DNA of 64,000 nt from Amycolatopsis benzoatilytica AK 16/65 (GCF_000383915.1 NZ_KB912942.1:3021195-3085194); one strand, 5' to 3'. Shown: positions 8,504-18,053, numbered from the stretch's first letter. Notes: a model not told the origin generated them from the letters alone. A program made the numbers and translations.

Positions 8504-11464
8504 TCAGGACCCCAGTGCGAACGACGACACGGTGACCGGGCCGTCGAAAGTCAGGTAGACGTCGTGCCGTCCGGCGGCCGGTGCGAGCGCGGCGGTCACC
8601 GTGGTGAAGGCGTATTTGTCTCCGGTGCTGTTCACGACTGCGGTGCCGAGCACCCGGCCGCGAACCGGATCGTCCAGCCGGACGGTGATCCGCGCCGTCC
8701 CACTGTCCGCTTTAGACACCTTCGCGGCGAAGGCAGTCATGCCGGGCCGCAGCAGCGCGTCGCGGTAGGAGACCCAGCCTCCGGCTGTCGCGGCGACGGA
8801 GGTGCCGTCCGTCTTCGCCGTGTCGGTCAGCGTCACGCCCTGGTAGCCGTCGAAGTTCTCGGCGAGCGTGGTCTGCGCGAGATCGCGCGGCGGGATCCGT
8901 TCGCCGGCCACGTGCACCGGCACCGACCCGGCGAGATCGGTCGCGGAGCGGCCGACCGCGAGGTCGTAAACTCCGGCTTCGACGACCGAGCGGTTCCGGG
9001 TGACATCCCAGAACGCAAGGTCGGCGGTCTTCACCGAGAGCCGGACCGTCTTCGTCTGTCCCGGCGCCAGCTCGACGCGCTCGAACGCCCGCAGCTGCTT
9101 CAGCGGCTGCGCGGCGCGCGAGTCCCGGGCGCTCGAATACAGCTGCACAACGTCGGTACCCGCCCGGGCGCCGGTGTTGGTGACGTCCACGTCGACGGCG
9201 ACCGTGCCGGGCGCCGCCTGCGCCGGACGGGGCTTCCCGTAGCGGAAACTCGTGTAGCTCAGGCCGTACCCGAAGGGATACAGCGGTTTGCCGGCGTAGT
9301 ACTGGTAGGTCATGCCGGTCTTCGCGATGTCGTAGTCGAGGATGGACGGCAGGCCGGCGTCGGAGGCGTACCAGGTCTGGGTCAGCCGCCCGCTCGGATC
9401 GTGGTCGCCGAAGAGCACGTCCGCGACGGCATGTCCGGTCTCTTGCCCGGCGTGGGTGGTCCACAGGATTCCCGGCGCGGACTGGGTGTCCCAGCCGGTC
9501 GTCGGATAGCTGTTCTCGACGACGACGATGGTGTGCTTGTTCGCCTTCTGCACGGCTTCCACCAGCGCCTGCTGCGCCGGGGCCAGCTCCGTGCTGGTCC
9601 GGTCGTCGGCCTCCCGGCCGTTGATGAACGGCATGCTGCCGACCACCACCACCGCGGTGTCCGCGCCCTTGGCCGCGGCGACCGCGCTGTCCACCCCGCG
9701 GGAGAGGACGTCGCGGCCGAACTTGGTGGCCCCCGCGGCGTCCGGCGAGCCGATCGTCAGCACCCCGTCCGCGCCGACCACCGCGAACCGGTTCTTGCCG
9801 AACCACGACTCGTTCACCTCGTTGCCCGCGTATTCGAGGACGTAGCTGCCGTCGGGCTGCGGGTCGAGCTTGAGCTGCTGCTGGACGAACCAGCCGTTCG
9901 GCTGAGCGGCATTGTTGACCAGCGCGCCGCCGGAGTAGCCGAGGTACTTGCCGTTCGCGACAGTGCGCAGCGTGTTCTTGCCCGCACCCCAGTCGAAGAC
10001 GTCGAAGGACTGGGCAGGACCGGCCGTGGCGGCCCCCTCGGCGAGCTTGCCGCCCGCCGGATCGGTCGATGCGGTCAGGTACTTCCCGGTGGCGAGGTTC
10101 TTCAGCGCGATGCGGTCCACGCCTTCGCTCGACGCGACCGCGCCGACGCGTTCCTTGACGGCCTGCAGCGGCGTCACCTTGTACGGCATCGTGCCGCTGT
10201 ACCAGTCCTCGTACAGCGTGTCCGACAGCGGTCCGACGACGGCGATCTTGCCCTGCGTGGTGAGCGGAAGCGCGTTTTTCTCGTTGCACAGCAACACAAT
10301 CTGCTCGTCGGCGGCCTTGCGCGCCAGCGCGCGGTGCTCCGGCGAGTCGATCATCGCCGGGGTGATGTTCGCGTACGGGTTGCGGCCCGGCGGGTCGAAC
10401 TCGCCGAGACGGAATCGCAGCGACAGCAGGTGCCGGTCCGCTCGCTCGACGTCGGCCACCGTCAGCAGCCCCTTCGCCAGCGCCTCCTTCACCGCGGCGA
10501 CGGTGATCGAGCCGTTGGTGTCGTTGTCCGTGAAGCTGTCCAGCCCGGCTTTGAGCGCCGCCGCGTCCGCCTCGGCCTGAGTCCCGTAGTACTTCTCGGA
10601 ATTCGCCAGGTTGGTCGGCGCGCCCGCGTCGGACACGACCGCGAGGTCCTGTGGCGCCCACTGGCGCAGCACGCCGTTCAGGTCCGAGCTGACCGTGTTG
10701 GGCCGGCCGTTGACCAGGTTGTAGGAGGGCATCACCGCGTTCGCCGCACCCGCGACCAGCGCCGGCTTGAACGCCTGCTGGTCGTAGTCGTGCAGGATCT
10801 TCGGCGGCACGGACGAATTGCTCGTGGTCCGGTCGGCTTCGTTGTTGTAGGCCAGGTAGTGCTTCAGCGTCGGGGCGGCCTGCAGGTACCGCGGGTCGTC
10901 GCCCTGGATGCCGCGGCCGTAGGCCACCGACATCTGCCCGGTCAGGTACGGGTCCTCGGAGTAGCCCTCTTCGTTGCGGCCCCAGCGCGGGTCGCGCAGC
11001 AGGTTCACCACCGGCGCCCACAGGTTCAGCCCCCACAGCGTCGGGTTCTGCGCGTGGTAGCCGCGGGCTTCCTGCCCGACCGCCGCGCCGACCTGCTTGA
11101 TCAGCGCCGGATCCCACGTCGAAGCCAGGCCCAGCGCCTGCGGGAACACGGTGCCCTTCGCGGACACCACCGCACCGTTGTTGTCGTAGTCGGTCGACCA
11201 GGCGACGCCGTGCAGGGCCTCGGTGCCGGTCTTGAACACGCCGATGCCCAGCCGCGGGATAGCCGGTTCGTACTGGTGCAGCAGCGAGATCTTCTCGTCC
11301 AGGGTCAGCCTCGCGACCAGGTCGTCGATCCGGGTGTTCAGCGGCAGCGACGGATCGCGAAACGGCAGCGAGGCGGCGACCGCCGGCAGCGGCGTCGCGA
11401 CCAGCAGCGCCGTGGCCGCCAGGAGCACGCCGCGGCGGAGCCGGCGCGCGAAGTAGGCACACAT
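8504..11464 (-). CDS. Secreted multidomain GH3 beta-glycosidase
   Basis: A 986-residue secreted enzyme with a signal peptide ending near residue 31. The GH3 N-terminal barrel covers residues 35-350, with the nucleophile Asp279 in LAVVSDAGAP (most relatives have SDW). The GH3 C-terminal sandwich begins near residue 385 and is interrupted at about 450-595 by a beta-trefoil-like insert with repeated ATGKYLTAS and ANGKYLGYS motifs, in the place where PA14 domains often sit. It resumes with TAVVVVGSMPFINGREADDR and FGYGLSYTSF. A fibronectin-III-like domain follows, then a C-terminal CBM6-like domain (AENFDGYQGV onwards). It probably removes glucosyl or xylosyl units from plant oligosaccharides outside the cell. 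A LacI-type operator candidate lies just upstream of its start. Confidence 0.88.
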   Translation of the reverse strand: MCAYFARRLRRGVLLAATALLVATPLPAVAASLPFRDPSLPLNTRIDDLVARLTLDEKISLLHQYEPAIPRLGIGVFKTGTEALHGVAWSTDYDNNGAVVSAKGTVFPQALGLASTWDPALIKQVGAAVGQEARGYHAQNPTLWGLNLWAPVVNLLRDPRWGRNEEGYSEDPYLTGQMSVAYGRGIQGDDPRYLQAAPTLKHYLAYNNEADRTTSNSSVPPKILHDYDQQAFKPALVAGAANAVMPSYNLVNGRPNTVSSDLNGVLRQWAPQDLAVVSDAGAPTNLANSEKYYGTQAEADAAALKAGLDSFTDNDTNGSITVAAVKEALAKGLLTVADVERADRHLLSLRFRLGEFDPPGRNPYANITPAMIDSPEHRALARKAADEQIVLLCNEKNALPLTTQGKIAVVGPLSDTLYEDWYSGTMPYKVTPLQAVKERVGAVASSEGVDRIALKNLATGKYLTASTDPAGGKLAEGAATAGPAQSFDVFDWGAGKNTLRTVANGKYLGYSGGALVNNAAQPNGWFVQQQLKLDPQPDGSYVLEYAGNEVNESWFGKNRFAVVGADGVLTIGSPDAAGATKFGRDVLSRGVDSAVAAAKGADTAVVVVGSMPFINGREADDRTSTELAPAQQALVEAVQKANKHTIVVVENSYPTTGWDTQSAPGILWTTHAGQETGHAVADVLFGDHDPSGRLTQTWYASDAGLPSILDYDIAKTGMTYQYYAGKPLYPFGYGLSYTSFRYGKPRPAQAAPGTVAVDVDVTNTGARAGTDVVQLYSSARDSRAAQPLKQLRAFERVELAPGQTKTVRLSVKTADLAFWDVTRNRSVVEAGVYDLAVGRSATDLAGSVPVHVAGERIPPRDLAQTTLAENFDGYQGVTLTDTAKTDGTSVAATAGGWVSYRDALLRPGMTAFAAKVSKADSGTARITVRLDDPVRGRVLGTAVVNSTGDKYAFTTVTAALAPAAGRHDVYLTFDGPVTVSSFALGS

Positions 11465-11780
11465 CGGTGGGGGCCTCCGGGAAAGTTTGTCGAATCGGTT
11501 CGACTCAGGGATTCCGAGGGATTACGAGACAAATCCGGATGCCGACGACTATCGCAGGATCACCGCGAAGGGGTCAAGGCTCACCTGACGAACTTTCGTA
11601 TCCCGTTGTTGAGCTGCGGCAACGCCGCGTTCACGGCATTCGACAAATTCGACGGACGAGGTCGATCACCGAATCGAATTCGACGGTCGAGTTCGTCGAG
11701 AATGCTGCTTGCGCACGCCGCATTCATCGCCTACTTTCATCCACTGTCGATGCGCTTCGACGAACCGGCGAGGAGGCTCA
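11465..11780. promoter_or_regulatory. Divergent control region between GH3 and LacI genes
   Basis: 316 bases without a gene. A near-perfect dyad at 11489-11504 (GTCGAA, TCGG, TTCGAC) sits just upstream of the GH3 start. Further TTCGA-rich elements lie near the LacI end, including a perfect TCGAATTCGA at 11674-11683 and TTCGACGAA at 11756-11764. The same TTCGA core repeats on both sides, as expected for operators of the adjacent LacI regulator. Confidence 0.5.
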
Positions 11781-12788
11781 GTGGTCACGATCAACGACGT
11801 CGCCGCCGCGGCCGGCGTCGCGCCGAGCACGGTGTCTTATGTGATCAGCGGCAAACGCGCGATCTCGCCGAAGACCCGCCGCCTGGTCGAGGACACCATC
11901 CGCAAGCTCGGGTACCACCCGCACGCCGGCGCCCGGGCGCTGGCCAGCAGCAAGACCAACGTCCTGGCGCTGGTCGTGCCGCTGCGCACCGACACGAACG
12001 TCGCGGTCGTGATGGAGTTCGTCGCGTCGGCGGTCACCGCCGCCCGGGCCTACGACCACGACCTGCTGCTGCTGACCACCGACGAAGGCCCCGCGGCGCT
12101 GCGCCGGGTGGTCTCCTCGGCCATCGCCGACGCGGTCATGGTGATGGACGTCGAGGCCGCCGACCCTCGGGTGCCGATGCTGCTCACGCTCGACCGGCCG
12201 GTGGTGCTGATCGGCGTGCCGGACCATCCGGACGGCCTCAGCTGCGTCGATCTCGACTTCGCCGCGGCGGGCGAGGCGAGCGTCGCGCACCTCGCCGGCC
12301 TCGGGCATCGGCGGATCGTCCTGGTCGGGCCAGGGCCCGAGGTCTACCAGCGGGGCACCAGCTATGCGACCCGGTTCATCCGGGGTTTCACCGCCGAGGC
12401 GGAGCGCAGGGACGTCCAGGCGGCGACGACGGCTTGGCCGGCCGCCTACCAGCACGGCGGCGGCCTCGACGACCTGCTCGCGCGGCACCCGGACGTGACC
12501 GGGCTCGTCGTGCACAACGAAGCGGCTCTGCCCGGCCTGCTGTCCGATCTGCGCTACCGCGGGGTGCGGGTGCCCGAAGACATCTCGGTCGTCGCGGTCT
12601 GCCCGGACAGCATGGCCGTGCACTACCCGATTCCGCTGACCAGCATCGCCATCCCGGCCCGCGAGGTCGGCACGCTCGCCGTCGAGACGGTGATGCGCCA
12701 GCTCGCCGGCCATCGCACCGCCGAAACCCGGCTGCTCGCCCCGAAACTGGCCGTCCGCGCCAGCACCGCTCCGCCGGCCCACCGCTGA
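11781..12788 (+). CDS. LacI-family transcriptional regulator of glycan use
   Basis: A 335-residue LacI repressor. The helix-turn-helix with hinge helix is at residues 2-60 (TINDVAAAAGVAPSTVSYVISGKRAISPKTRRLVEDTI, then LGYHPHAGARALAS). A periplasmic-binding-protein-like sensor follows, including GLGHRRIVLVG and the GVRVPEDISVVAV segment. GTG 11781 is chosen over the upstream ATG because AGGAGG lies 4 bases before it and the helix-turn-helix begins immediately. It is divergent from GH3 and directly precedes the sugar importer. It probably represses both until a plant oligosaccharide is imported. Confidence 0.9.
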   Translation: MVTINDVAAAAGVAPSTVSYVISGKRAISPKTRRLVEDTIRKLGYHPHAGARALASSKTNVLALVVPLRTDTNVAVVMEFVASAVTAARAYDHDLLLLTTDEGPAALRRVVSSAIADAVMVMDVEAADPRVPMLLTLDRPVVLIGVPDHPDGLSCVDLDFAAAGEASVAHLAGLGHRRIVLVGPGPEVYQRGTSYATRFIRGFTAEAERRDVQAATTAWPAAYQHGGGLDDLLARHPDVTGLVVHNEAALPGLLSDLRYRGVRVPEDISVVAVCPDSMAVHYPIPLTSIAIPAREVGTLAVETVMRQLAGHRTAETRLLAPKLAVRASTAPPAHR

Positions 12789-12825
12789 ACACCGTCCCCA
12801 CCGCCCGTTCAAAGGAGAACCCGCC

Positions 12826-14061
12826 ATGAACCATGCCCGTCGCCGCCTGCTCGCACTGGCCGGGGTGGCCGCCGCCGGACTGGCGGCCGCCTGCTCCCCC
12901 AGCCCGCCCGCCGCGTCCTCGCCGGACGCGCCGGCCGCGTCGTCGATCACCGAACTGGACTACTACGCCGACGAACAGGGCTCCGCGGCGTGGCAGAAGG
13001 TCCTCGACGGCTGCGCGGCGCAGACCGGGATCAAGATCGACCGGCAGAAGGTGCCGACCGCGCAGTTGCTGCCGAAGGTCCTGCAGGGCGCGAGCTCGAA
13101 GACGCTGCCGAACCTGATGTTCACCGACAACCCGACGTTGCAGCAGATCGCGTCCACCGGCGCGCTCACGCCGCTCACCGACTACGGGATCTCCACCGAC
13201 GGCTACGCCCCGGGCATCGTCAAGGCCGGGACCTACCAGGACAAGGTCTACGGACTGGCGCCGGGCGTCAACGGCCTCGCGCTGATCTACAACAAGGACC
13301 TGCTGCAGGCCGCGGGCGTCGAACCGCCGAAGACCTGGGACGAGCTGAAGGCCGCCGCGGCGAAGCTGACCAAGGACGGCAAGTACGGGCTCGCCTTCTC
13401 CGCCATCGCCTCGGAGGAGGGCACTTGGCAGTACCTGCCGTCCTTCTGGAGCAACCGCGCCGAACTGTCCCAATTGGACAGTCCGCAGGCGGTCCAGGCC
13501 CTGCAGTTCGTGACCGACCTGGTGAAGAGCGGCTCGGCGTCGAAGTCGGTGCTGACGTGGAACCAGAACGACGTCGCCGACCAGTTCGTCGGCGGCAACG
13601 CGGCGATGATGATCAACGGCTCCTGGAACCTGGCCCGGCTCGACGAGCAGAAGTCCCTCCACTACGGCGTCGTGCCGATCCCGGTGCCGCAGGCGGGCGC
13701 CCAGCCGGTGGTCGCGCTCGGCGGCGAGGTCGGCGCGATCCCCGCGACCGGGTCGGCCGGACAGCGGGCGGCCGGCAAGGTGTTGTCCTGCATCCTCTCC
13801 GAGCCGGTGATGCTGGAGTGGAGCAAGGCGCACGCCTACGTCCCGTCCAAGACCGCGGTGGCGCAGAAGTTCGCGGCCGCGCAGCCGGAGATGCAGGCGT
13901 TCGCGAACGAGGTCGGCACGGCCCGGTCGCGCACCGCCGAACTCGGCGACAAGTACCCGAAGGTCTCCCAGGCGATCGCCGACGCCCTCCAGGCCGCGCT
14001 CACCGGCAAAAGCTCACCGGCCGACGCGCTGAAGACCGCTCAGCAGGCGAGCGGATCGTGA
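12826..14061 (+). CDS. Sugar ABC transporter substrate-binding lipoprotein
   Basis: A 411-residue extracellular solute-binding protein of family 1. It has an RRR-containing leader and a lipobox (AGLAAAC, Cys near residue 23), so it is anchored on the outer face of the membrane. Family blocks NGLALIYNKDLLQAAGVEPPKTWDEL and AMMINGSWNLARL are clear. It is followed without a gap by two permeases. The position between LacI and GH31 suggests it binds oligosaccharides released by GH12 or GH3. Confidence 0.92.
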   Translation: MNHARRRLLALAGVAAAGLAAACSPSPPAASSPDAPAASSITELDYYADEQGSAAWQKVLDGCAAQTGIKIDRQKVPTAQLLPKVLQGASSKTLPNLMFTDNPTLQQIASTGALTPLTDYGISTDGYAPGIVKAGTYQDKVYGLAPGVNGLALIYNKDLLQAAGVEPPKTWDELKAAAAKLTKDGKYGLAFSAIASEEGTWQYLPSFWSNRAELSQLDSPQAVQALQFVTDLVKSGSASKSVLTWNQNDVADQFVGGNAAMMINGSWNLARLDEQKSLHYGVVPIPVPQAGAQPVVALGGEVGAIPATGSAGQRAAGKVLSCILSEPVMLEWSKAHAYVPSKTAVAQKFAAAQPEMQAFANEVGTARSRTAELGDKYPKVSQAIADALQAALTGKSSPADALKTAQQASGS

Positions 14062-14996
14062 CGATCAGCGCCACCCGGCCGCTCGCCGCTCGGCGGGCGG
14101 CCGGCCGGTCCCGGCCCCGCGATCGGTTCGTCGCCTGGGGGTTCCTGCTGCCCGCCGTGGCGTACGTAGTCGTGTTCTTCGGCTACCCGCTCGCGGCGAA
14201 CCTCGTGATGAGCACGCAGGACTACACCGTCAAGTCGTTCTACACCGGCGAAGCGCCGTTCGTCGGCTTCGCCAACTACGCCGCGGTCTTCCGGAATCCG
14301 CTGTTCCCGGCGTCCGCGCTGAACACCGTGCTCTTCACGGCCGGGTCACTGGTGTTCCAGTTCGGCATCGGCCTCGCGCTCGCGGTGTTCTTCAACAGCC
14401 GCTTCCCGGGCAGCACCGTGCTGCGGTCGCTGCTCCTGCTGCCCTGGCTGCTGCCGCTGGTGGTCAGCGGCGCAGCCTGGCGGTGGATGCTCGACACCGA
14501 CCACGGCGTCCTCAACGCCGCGCTCGGCCTGGTCGGCGCAGACCGCGTGCCGTGGCTGTCGAGCACCGGCTGGGCGCTGCCCGCGGTGATCCTGACCAAC
14601 ATCTGGATCGGCATTCCGTTCAACCTGGTCATCCTGCACGGCGGCCTGCGGGCGATCCCCGCGTCGCTCTACGAAGCCGCCGCGCTCGACGGCACGAACG
14701 CATGGCAGCGCTTCCGCTACGTCACCTGGCCGCAGCTGCGCCCGGTCACCGGCATCGTGCTCATGCTCGGCCTCGTCTATACGATCAAGGTGTTCGACGT
14801 GATCATGGTCGTCACCGGCGGCGGTCCGGCCAACGCCACGCAGACCTTGACCACCTGGTCCTATCAGCTGTCCTTCCACGACTTCGCGTTCGGGCAGGGC
14901 GCGGCCGTCGGCAACATCCTCATCCTGGTCGCCACCGTGTTCGGGCTGCTCTACTTGCGCTCGGCCAGGGCCACGCTCTCGGAGACGGCGTCATGA
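14058..14996 (+). CDS. Sugar ABC transporter permease 1
   Basis: A 312-residue MalF-type permease with six predicted membrane segments. The EAA loop reads YEAAALDGTNAWQRFRYVTWPQL, the cytoplasmic contact to the ATPase. The start GTG 14058 overlaps the stop of the binding-protein gene (GTGA), showing translational coupling. No ATPase gene is present in the locus, as is usual in actinobacterial CUT1 importers that share an MsiK-type ATPase. Confidence 0.92.
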   Translation: MTISATRPLAARRAAGRSRPRDRFVAWGFLLPAVAYVVVFFGYPLAANLVMSTQDYTVKSFYTGEAPFVGFANYAAVFRNPLFPASALNTVLFTAGSLVFQFGIGLALAVFFNSRFPGSTVLRSLLLLPWLLPLVVSGAAWRWMLDTDHGVLNAALGLVGADRVPWLSSTGWALPAVILTNIWIGIPFNLVILHGGLRAIPASLYEAAALDGTNAWQRFRYVTWPQLRPVTGIVLMLGLVYTIKVFDVIMVVTGGGPANATQTLTTWSYQLSFHDFAFGQGAAVGNILILVATVFGLLYLRSARATLSETAS

Positions 14997-15802
14997 CCGC
15001 CCGGCTGAAAACCGCCGCCGGAATCGTGATCGTCGTGGTTCTGCTGTTCCCGCTGTACTGGATGGTCAACGCCTCGCTGCAGCCCAGCGGCGCACTGCTC
15101 AAACCGCACCCGGACTGGGTGCCGCTCGGCGGCACTCTCGACGGCTACCGCAACGCACTCGGCTCCCAGGGCGGGCATCTCGTCTCCAGCGTGATCATCG
15201 CTCTCGGCACGGTGCTCGTCTCGCTCGCGGTCGCGCTGCCCGCGTCCTACGCGCTGGCGCAGCTGAAGACCCGCGGCGGCCCGGTGTTCGTGTTCGTGCT
15301 GCTGATCGTGCAGATGATCCCGGGCATCGTGATGGCGAACTCGCTGTACACGGTGTTCAGCAACCTCGGCCTGATCGACAACTACCTCGGGCTGATCCTC
15401 GCCGACTCCACCGCGACCATCCCGTTCTGCGTGCTGCTGCTGCGGGCCTTCATGATCTCCGTGCCGAAGGAGCTCACCGAAGCGTCCCGAGTGGACGGAG
15501 CCGGGTACTGGCGGACGTTCTTCTCGATCATCCTGCCGGTCAGCCGCAACGCGGTGCTCACCGCGGCGCTGTTCGCCTTCCTGTTCGCCTGGGCGGACTT
15601 CCTGTTCGCCGTCACGCTCACCACCGGCCAGGGGTTCGAGCCGATCACCGTCGGCATCTACCGGTTCGTGGGCAACCAGTCCGCCGACTGGAACTCCGTC
15701 ATGGCCACCGCCGTTCTCGCCTCCGTTCCCGCCGCCGTCCTGCTCGTCATCGCCCAGCGGTACGTCACCGCCGGGCTGACCAGCGGCGCTGTCAAGGACT
15801 GA
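14993..15802 (+). CDS. Sugar ABC transporter permease 2
   Basis: A 269-residue MalG-type permease, paired with the preceding one. The EAA motif is TEASRVDGAGYWRTFFSIILP, and LLLRAFMISVPKEL precedes it. The ATG start overlaps the previous stop (ATGA). It completes the importer with the binding protein and MalF-like permease. The GH31 gene begins 20 bases later, so it belongs to the same operon. Confidence 0.92.
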   Translation: MTARLKTAAGIVIVVVLLFPLYWMVNASLQPSGALLKPHPDWVPLGGTLDGYRNALGSQGGHLVSSVIIALGTVLVSLAVALPASYALAQLKTRGGPVFVFVLLIVQMIPGIVMANSLYTVFSNLGLIDNYLGLILADSTATIPFCVLLLRAFMISVPKELTEASRVDGAGYWRTFFSIILPVSRNAVLTAALFAFLFAWADFLFAVTLTTGQGFEPITVGIYRFVGNQSADWNSVMATAVLASVPAAVLLVIAQRYVTAGLTSGAVKD

Positions 15803-15822
15803 CCCCCCTCTTAGGAGCCCCC

Positions 15823-17823
15823 ATGATCACCGTGACCGGCGACGGCCACGCGCTCGAAGTCACCATCCGCCACGAGGTGCTCCGCATCGAGCCCTGGGGC
15901 GCGGACAGCCTGCGCGTGCGCGCCGGGCGGCACGCGATCCGCGACCACCTCCCGGGGGCGCTGCTGCCGCCGAAGCCGGCCCCGGCCGAGGTCACCGCGA
16001 CCGACCGCAGCGGCGTTGTCGTCAACGGCGATCTCACCGGCATCGTCGAGGTGGTCGACACCGACACCGGCATCGACGCCGCCGTCCGGTTCGTGCGCAC
16101 CACCACCGGCGAGGAGCTGCTGGCCGAGCAGCGCGCGCACTTCTGGTGGCCGGGCGCGCGGCTGTTCCTGCCGTCGGGCAATGGCTACGGCCGGCTCGAA
16201 CAGCGTTTCGCCGCCTACGACGACGAGCGGATCTACGGCCTTGGCCAGCGCACGCACGGCCGCCTCGACCACAAGGGACTGGTGCTCGACCTGGTGCAGC
16301 GCAACGCCGAGGTGTCGGTTCCGTTCCTGCTTTCCTCGCGCGGGTACGGGTTTCTGTGGAACAACCCGGCTGTCGGCCGGGTCGAGTTCGCCGGCAACGG
16401 CACCCGCTGGGTGGCCGACGACGCCCGGCAGATCGATTACTGGATCACCGCGAGCCCGGACCCCCGCACGATCCTGTCCCGGTACGCCGACGCGACCGGC
16501 CACCCCCCGATGCTCCCGGAATGGGCGGCCGGCTTCTGGCAGTCCAAACTGCGCTACCGCAGCCAGGACGAGCTGATGGAGGTCGCCCGCGAGTACCAGC
16601 GGCGCGGACTTCCGCTGTCGGTGATCGTCGCCGACTTCTTCCACTGGACCCATCTCGGCGACTGGCGGTTCGACCCGGCCGAATGGCCCGACCCGGCCGG
16701 GATGATCCGCGAACTGGACACCCTCGGCGTCAAGCTGATGGTCTCGGTGTGGCCGACGGTCAGCCCGTTGTCGGAGAACTACCAGCACCTGCACGAAAAC
16801 GGCCTGCTGGTCGGCACCGACCAGGGGGTGCCGTTCCACGCGCCGTGGAAGGACAAAGGCTTCGGCGCCGAAATGCCGGTCGCCTACTACGACCCGACCA
16901 ACCCCGAAGCCCGGCGGTTCGTCTGGGAGAAGATCAAGGCGAACTACTACGACCTCGGCGTGCGGGCCTGGTGGCTCGACGGCGACGAACCGGAACTGCA
17001 ACCCGGCCACCCGCACAACCTGAGCTTGCACGCCGGGCCCGGCAGTGAAGTCGCCACGCTCTATCCGCAGGCGCATGCCCGGACCTTCCACGACGGGATC
17101 ACCGCCGAAGGCGACGACGAGATCGTGCTGCTCAGCCGCTCGGCCTGGGCGGGCAGCCAGCGCTACGGCGCGGCGGTCTGGTCCGGCGACATCGCCCCGA
17201 CCTGGGAATCCCTGCGCGCCCAGGTCCGGGCCGGGCTCAGCGTCGCCGTCGCCGGGATTCCGTGGTGGACCACCGACATCGGCGGTTTCCACGGCGGAGA
17301 CCCGGATTCGCCGGAGTACCGCGAACTCGTCGTCCGCTGGTTCCAGTACGGCGTGTTCTGCCCGCTGTTCCGCCTGCACGGCTTCCGCGATCCGCGCACC
17401 GCTTTCGGACCGGAAATGACCGGCGGCCCCAACGAGGCGTGGTCCTTCGGCGACGAAGCCCTCGAACTGATCGAAAAGTCGTTGCGGCTGCGGGAAACTC
17501 TCCGGCCCTACCTGATGGAGCAGATGCGGGTCGCGCACGAACTGGGGGTGCCGCCGATGCGGCCGCTCTTCGTCGACTTCCCGGACGACCCGGCCGCGTG
17601 GACCGCCGACGACCAGTTCCTCCTCGGCCCGGACCTGCTGGTCGCCCCCGTGCTGAGAGCGGGCGAGACCGCACGCGCGGTGTACTTGCCGACGGGTGCG
17701 TCGTGGACCGACGCGGTCACCGGCGAAACCTTCGCCGGCGGCACGACCGTCGAGGCCCCGGCTCCGCTCGACCGGATCCCGGTGTTCGTGCGGGAGGGAG
17801 CCGCCAACCCGTTCCGGCCCTGA
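15823..17823 (+). CDS. GH31 alpha-xylosidase/alpha-glucosidase
   Basis: A 666-residue cytoplasmic glycoside hydrolase family 31 enzyme without a signal peptide. The nucleophile is Asp386 in RAWWLDGDEPE and the acid/base is Asp456 in WSGDIAPTW. RIYGLGQRTHG and WWTTDIGGF are other family blocks. The nucleophile context WxDxxEPE resembles bacterial alpha-xylosidases and transglucosylases more than the WxDMNEP of typical alpha-glucosidases. As the last gene of the importer operon it would process imported oligosaccharides, for example removing xylose from xyloglucan fragments. Specificity is inferred. Confidence 0.9.
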   Translation: MITVTGDGHALEVTIRHEVLRIEPWGADSLRVRAGRHAIRDHLPGALLPPKPAPAEVTATDRSGVVVNGDLTGIVEVVDTDTGIDAAVRFVRTTTGEELLAEQRAHFWWPGARLFLPSGNGYGRLEQRFAAYDDERIYGLGQRTHGRLDHKGLVLDLVQRNAEVSVPFLLSSRGYGFLWNNPAVGRVEFAGNGTRWVADDARQIDYWITASPDPRTILSRYADATGHPPMLPEWAAGFWQSKLRYRSQDELMEVAREYQRRGLPLSVIVADFFHWTHLGDWRFDPAEWPDPAGMIRELDTLGVKLMVSVWPTVSPLSENYQHLHENGLLVGTDQGVPFHAPWKDKGFGAEMPVAYYDPTNPEARRFVWEKIKANYYDLGVRAWWLDGDEPELQPGHPHNLSLHAGPGSEVATLYPQAHARTFHDGITAEGDDEIVLLSRSAWAGSQRYGAAVWSGDIAPTWESLRAQVRAGLSVAVAGIPWWTTDIGGFHGGDPDSPEYRELVVRWFQYGVFCPLFRLHGFRDPRTAFGPEMTGGPNEAWSFGDEALELIEKSLRLRETLRPYLMEQMRVAHELGVPPMRPLFVDFPDDPAAWTADDQFLLGPDLLVAPVLRAGETARAVYLPTGASWTDAVTGETFAGGTTVEAPAPLDRIPVFVREGAANPFRP

Positions 17824-17906
17824 GCCGCGTGACGCACCTTGTCCCGGCTGAGTCCACGCCGGTATCCCACGCTGTCGCCACGATGACGAGTGTGCACGAA
17901 CAGCAC

Positions 17907-17960
17907 GCCCGGCGCGGTTCCGCGTCCCGAGTCGAACCTTGGACGCGGAACGCGCCGGGC
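17907..17960. terminator. Long bidirectional hairpin after GH31
   Basis: Two arms of 21 and 20 bases (17907-17927 and 17941-17960), complementary except for one bulged G, flank a 13-base loop. It lies between the convergent GH31 and maleylpyruvate-isomerase-like genes. It is much longer than a usual intrinsic terminator stem. Confidence 0.6.
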
Positions 17961-18053
17961 ACAGCAGTCCGGGACGGCAGGCTCGCTCAGCTTCGGACAG
18001 TTTCGGGCGTCGCGTGCCGGAGCGCTGCGGCGACCTGGGTTCCCGGACTGTGG

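Noticed and set aside
8312..12829. A 1505-codon open frame on the plus strand opposite GH3
   Set aside because: It is antisense to a clear GH3 gene and runs through the LacI gene in another frame; the product is Arg/Gly/Val-rich without any domain, as expected of high-GC shadows.
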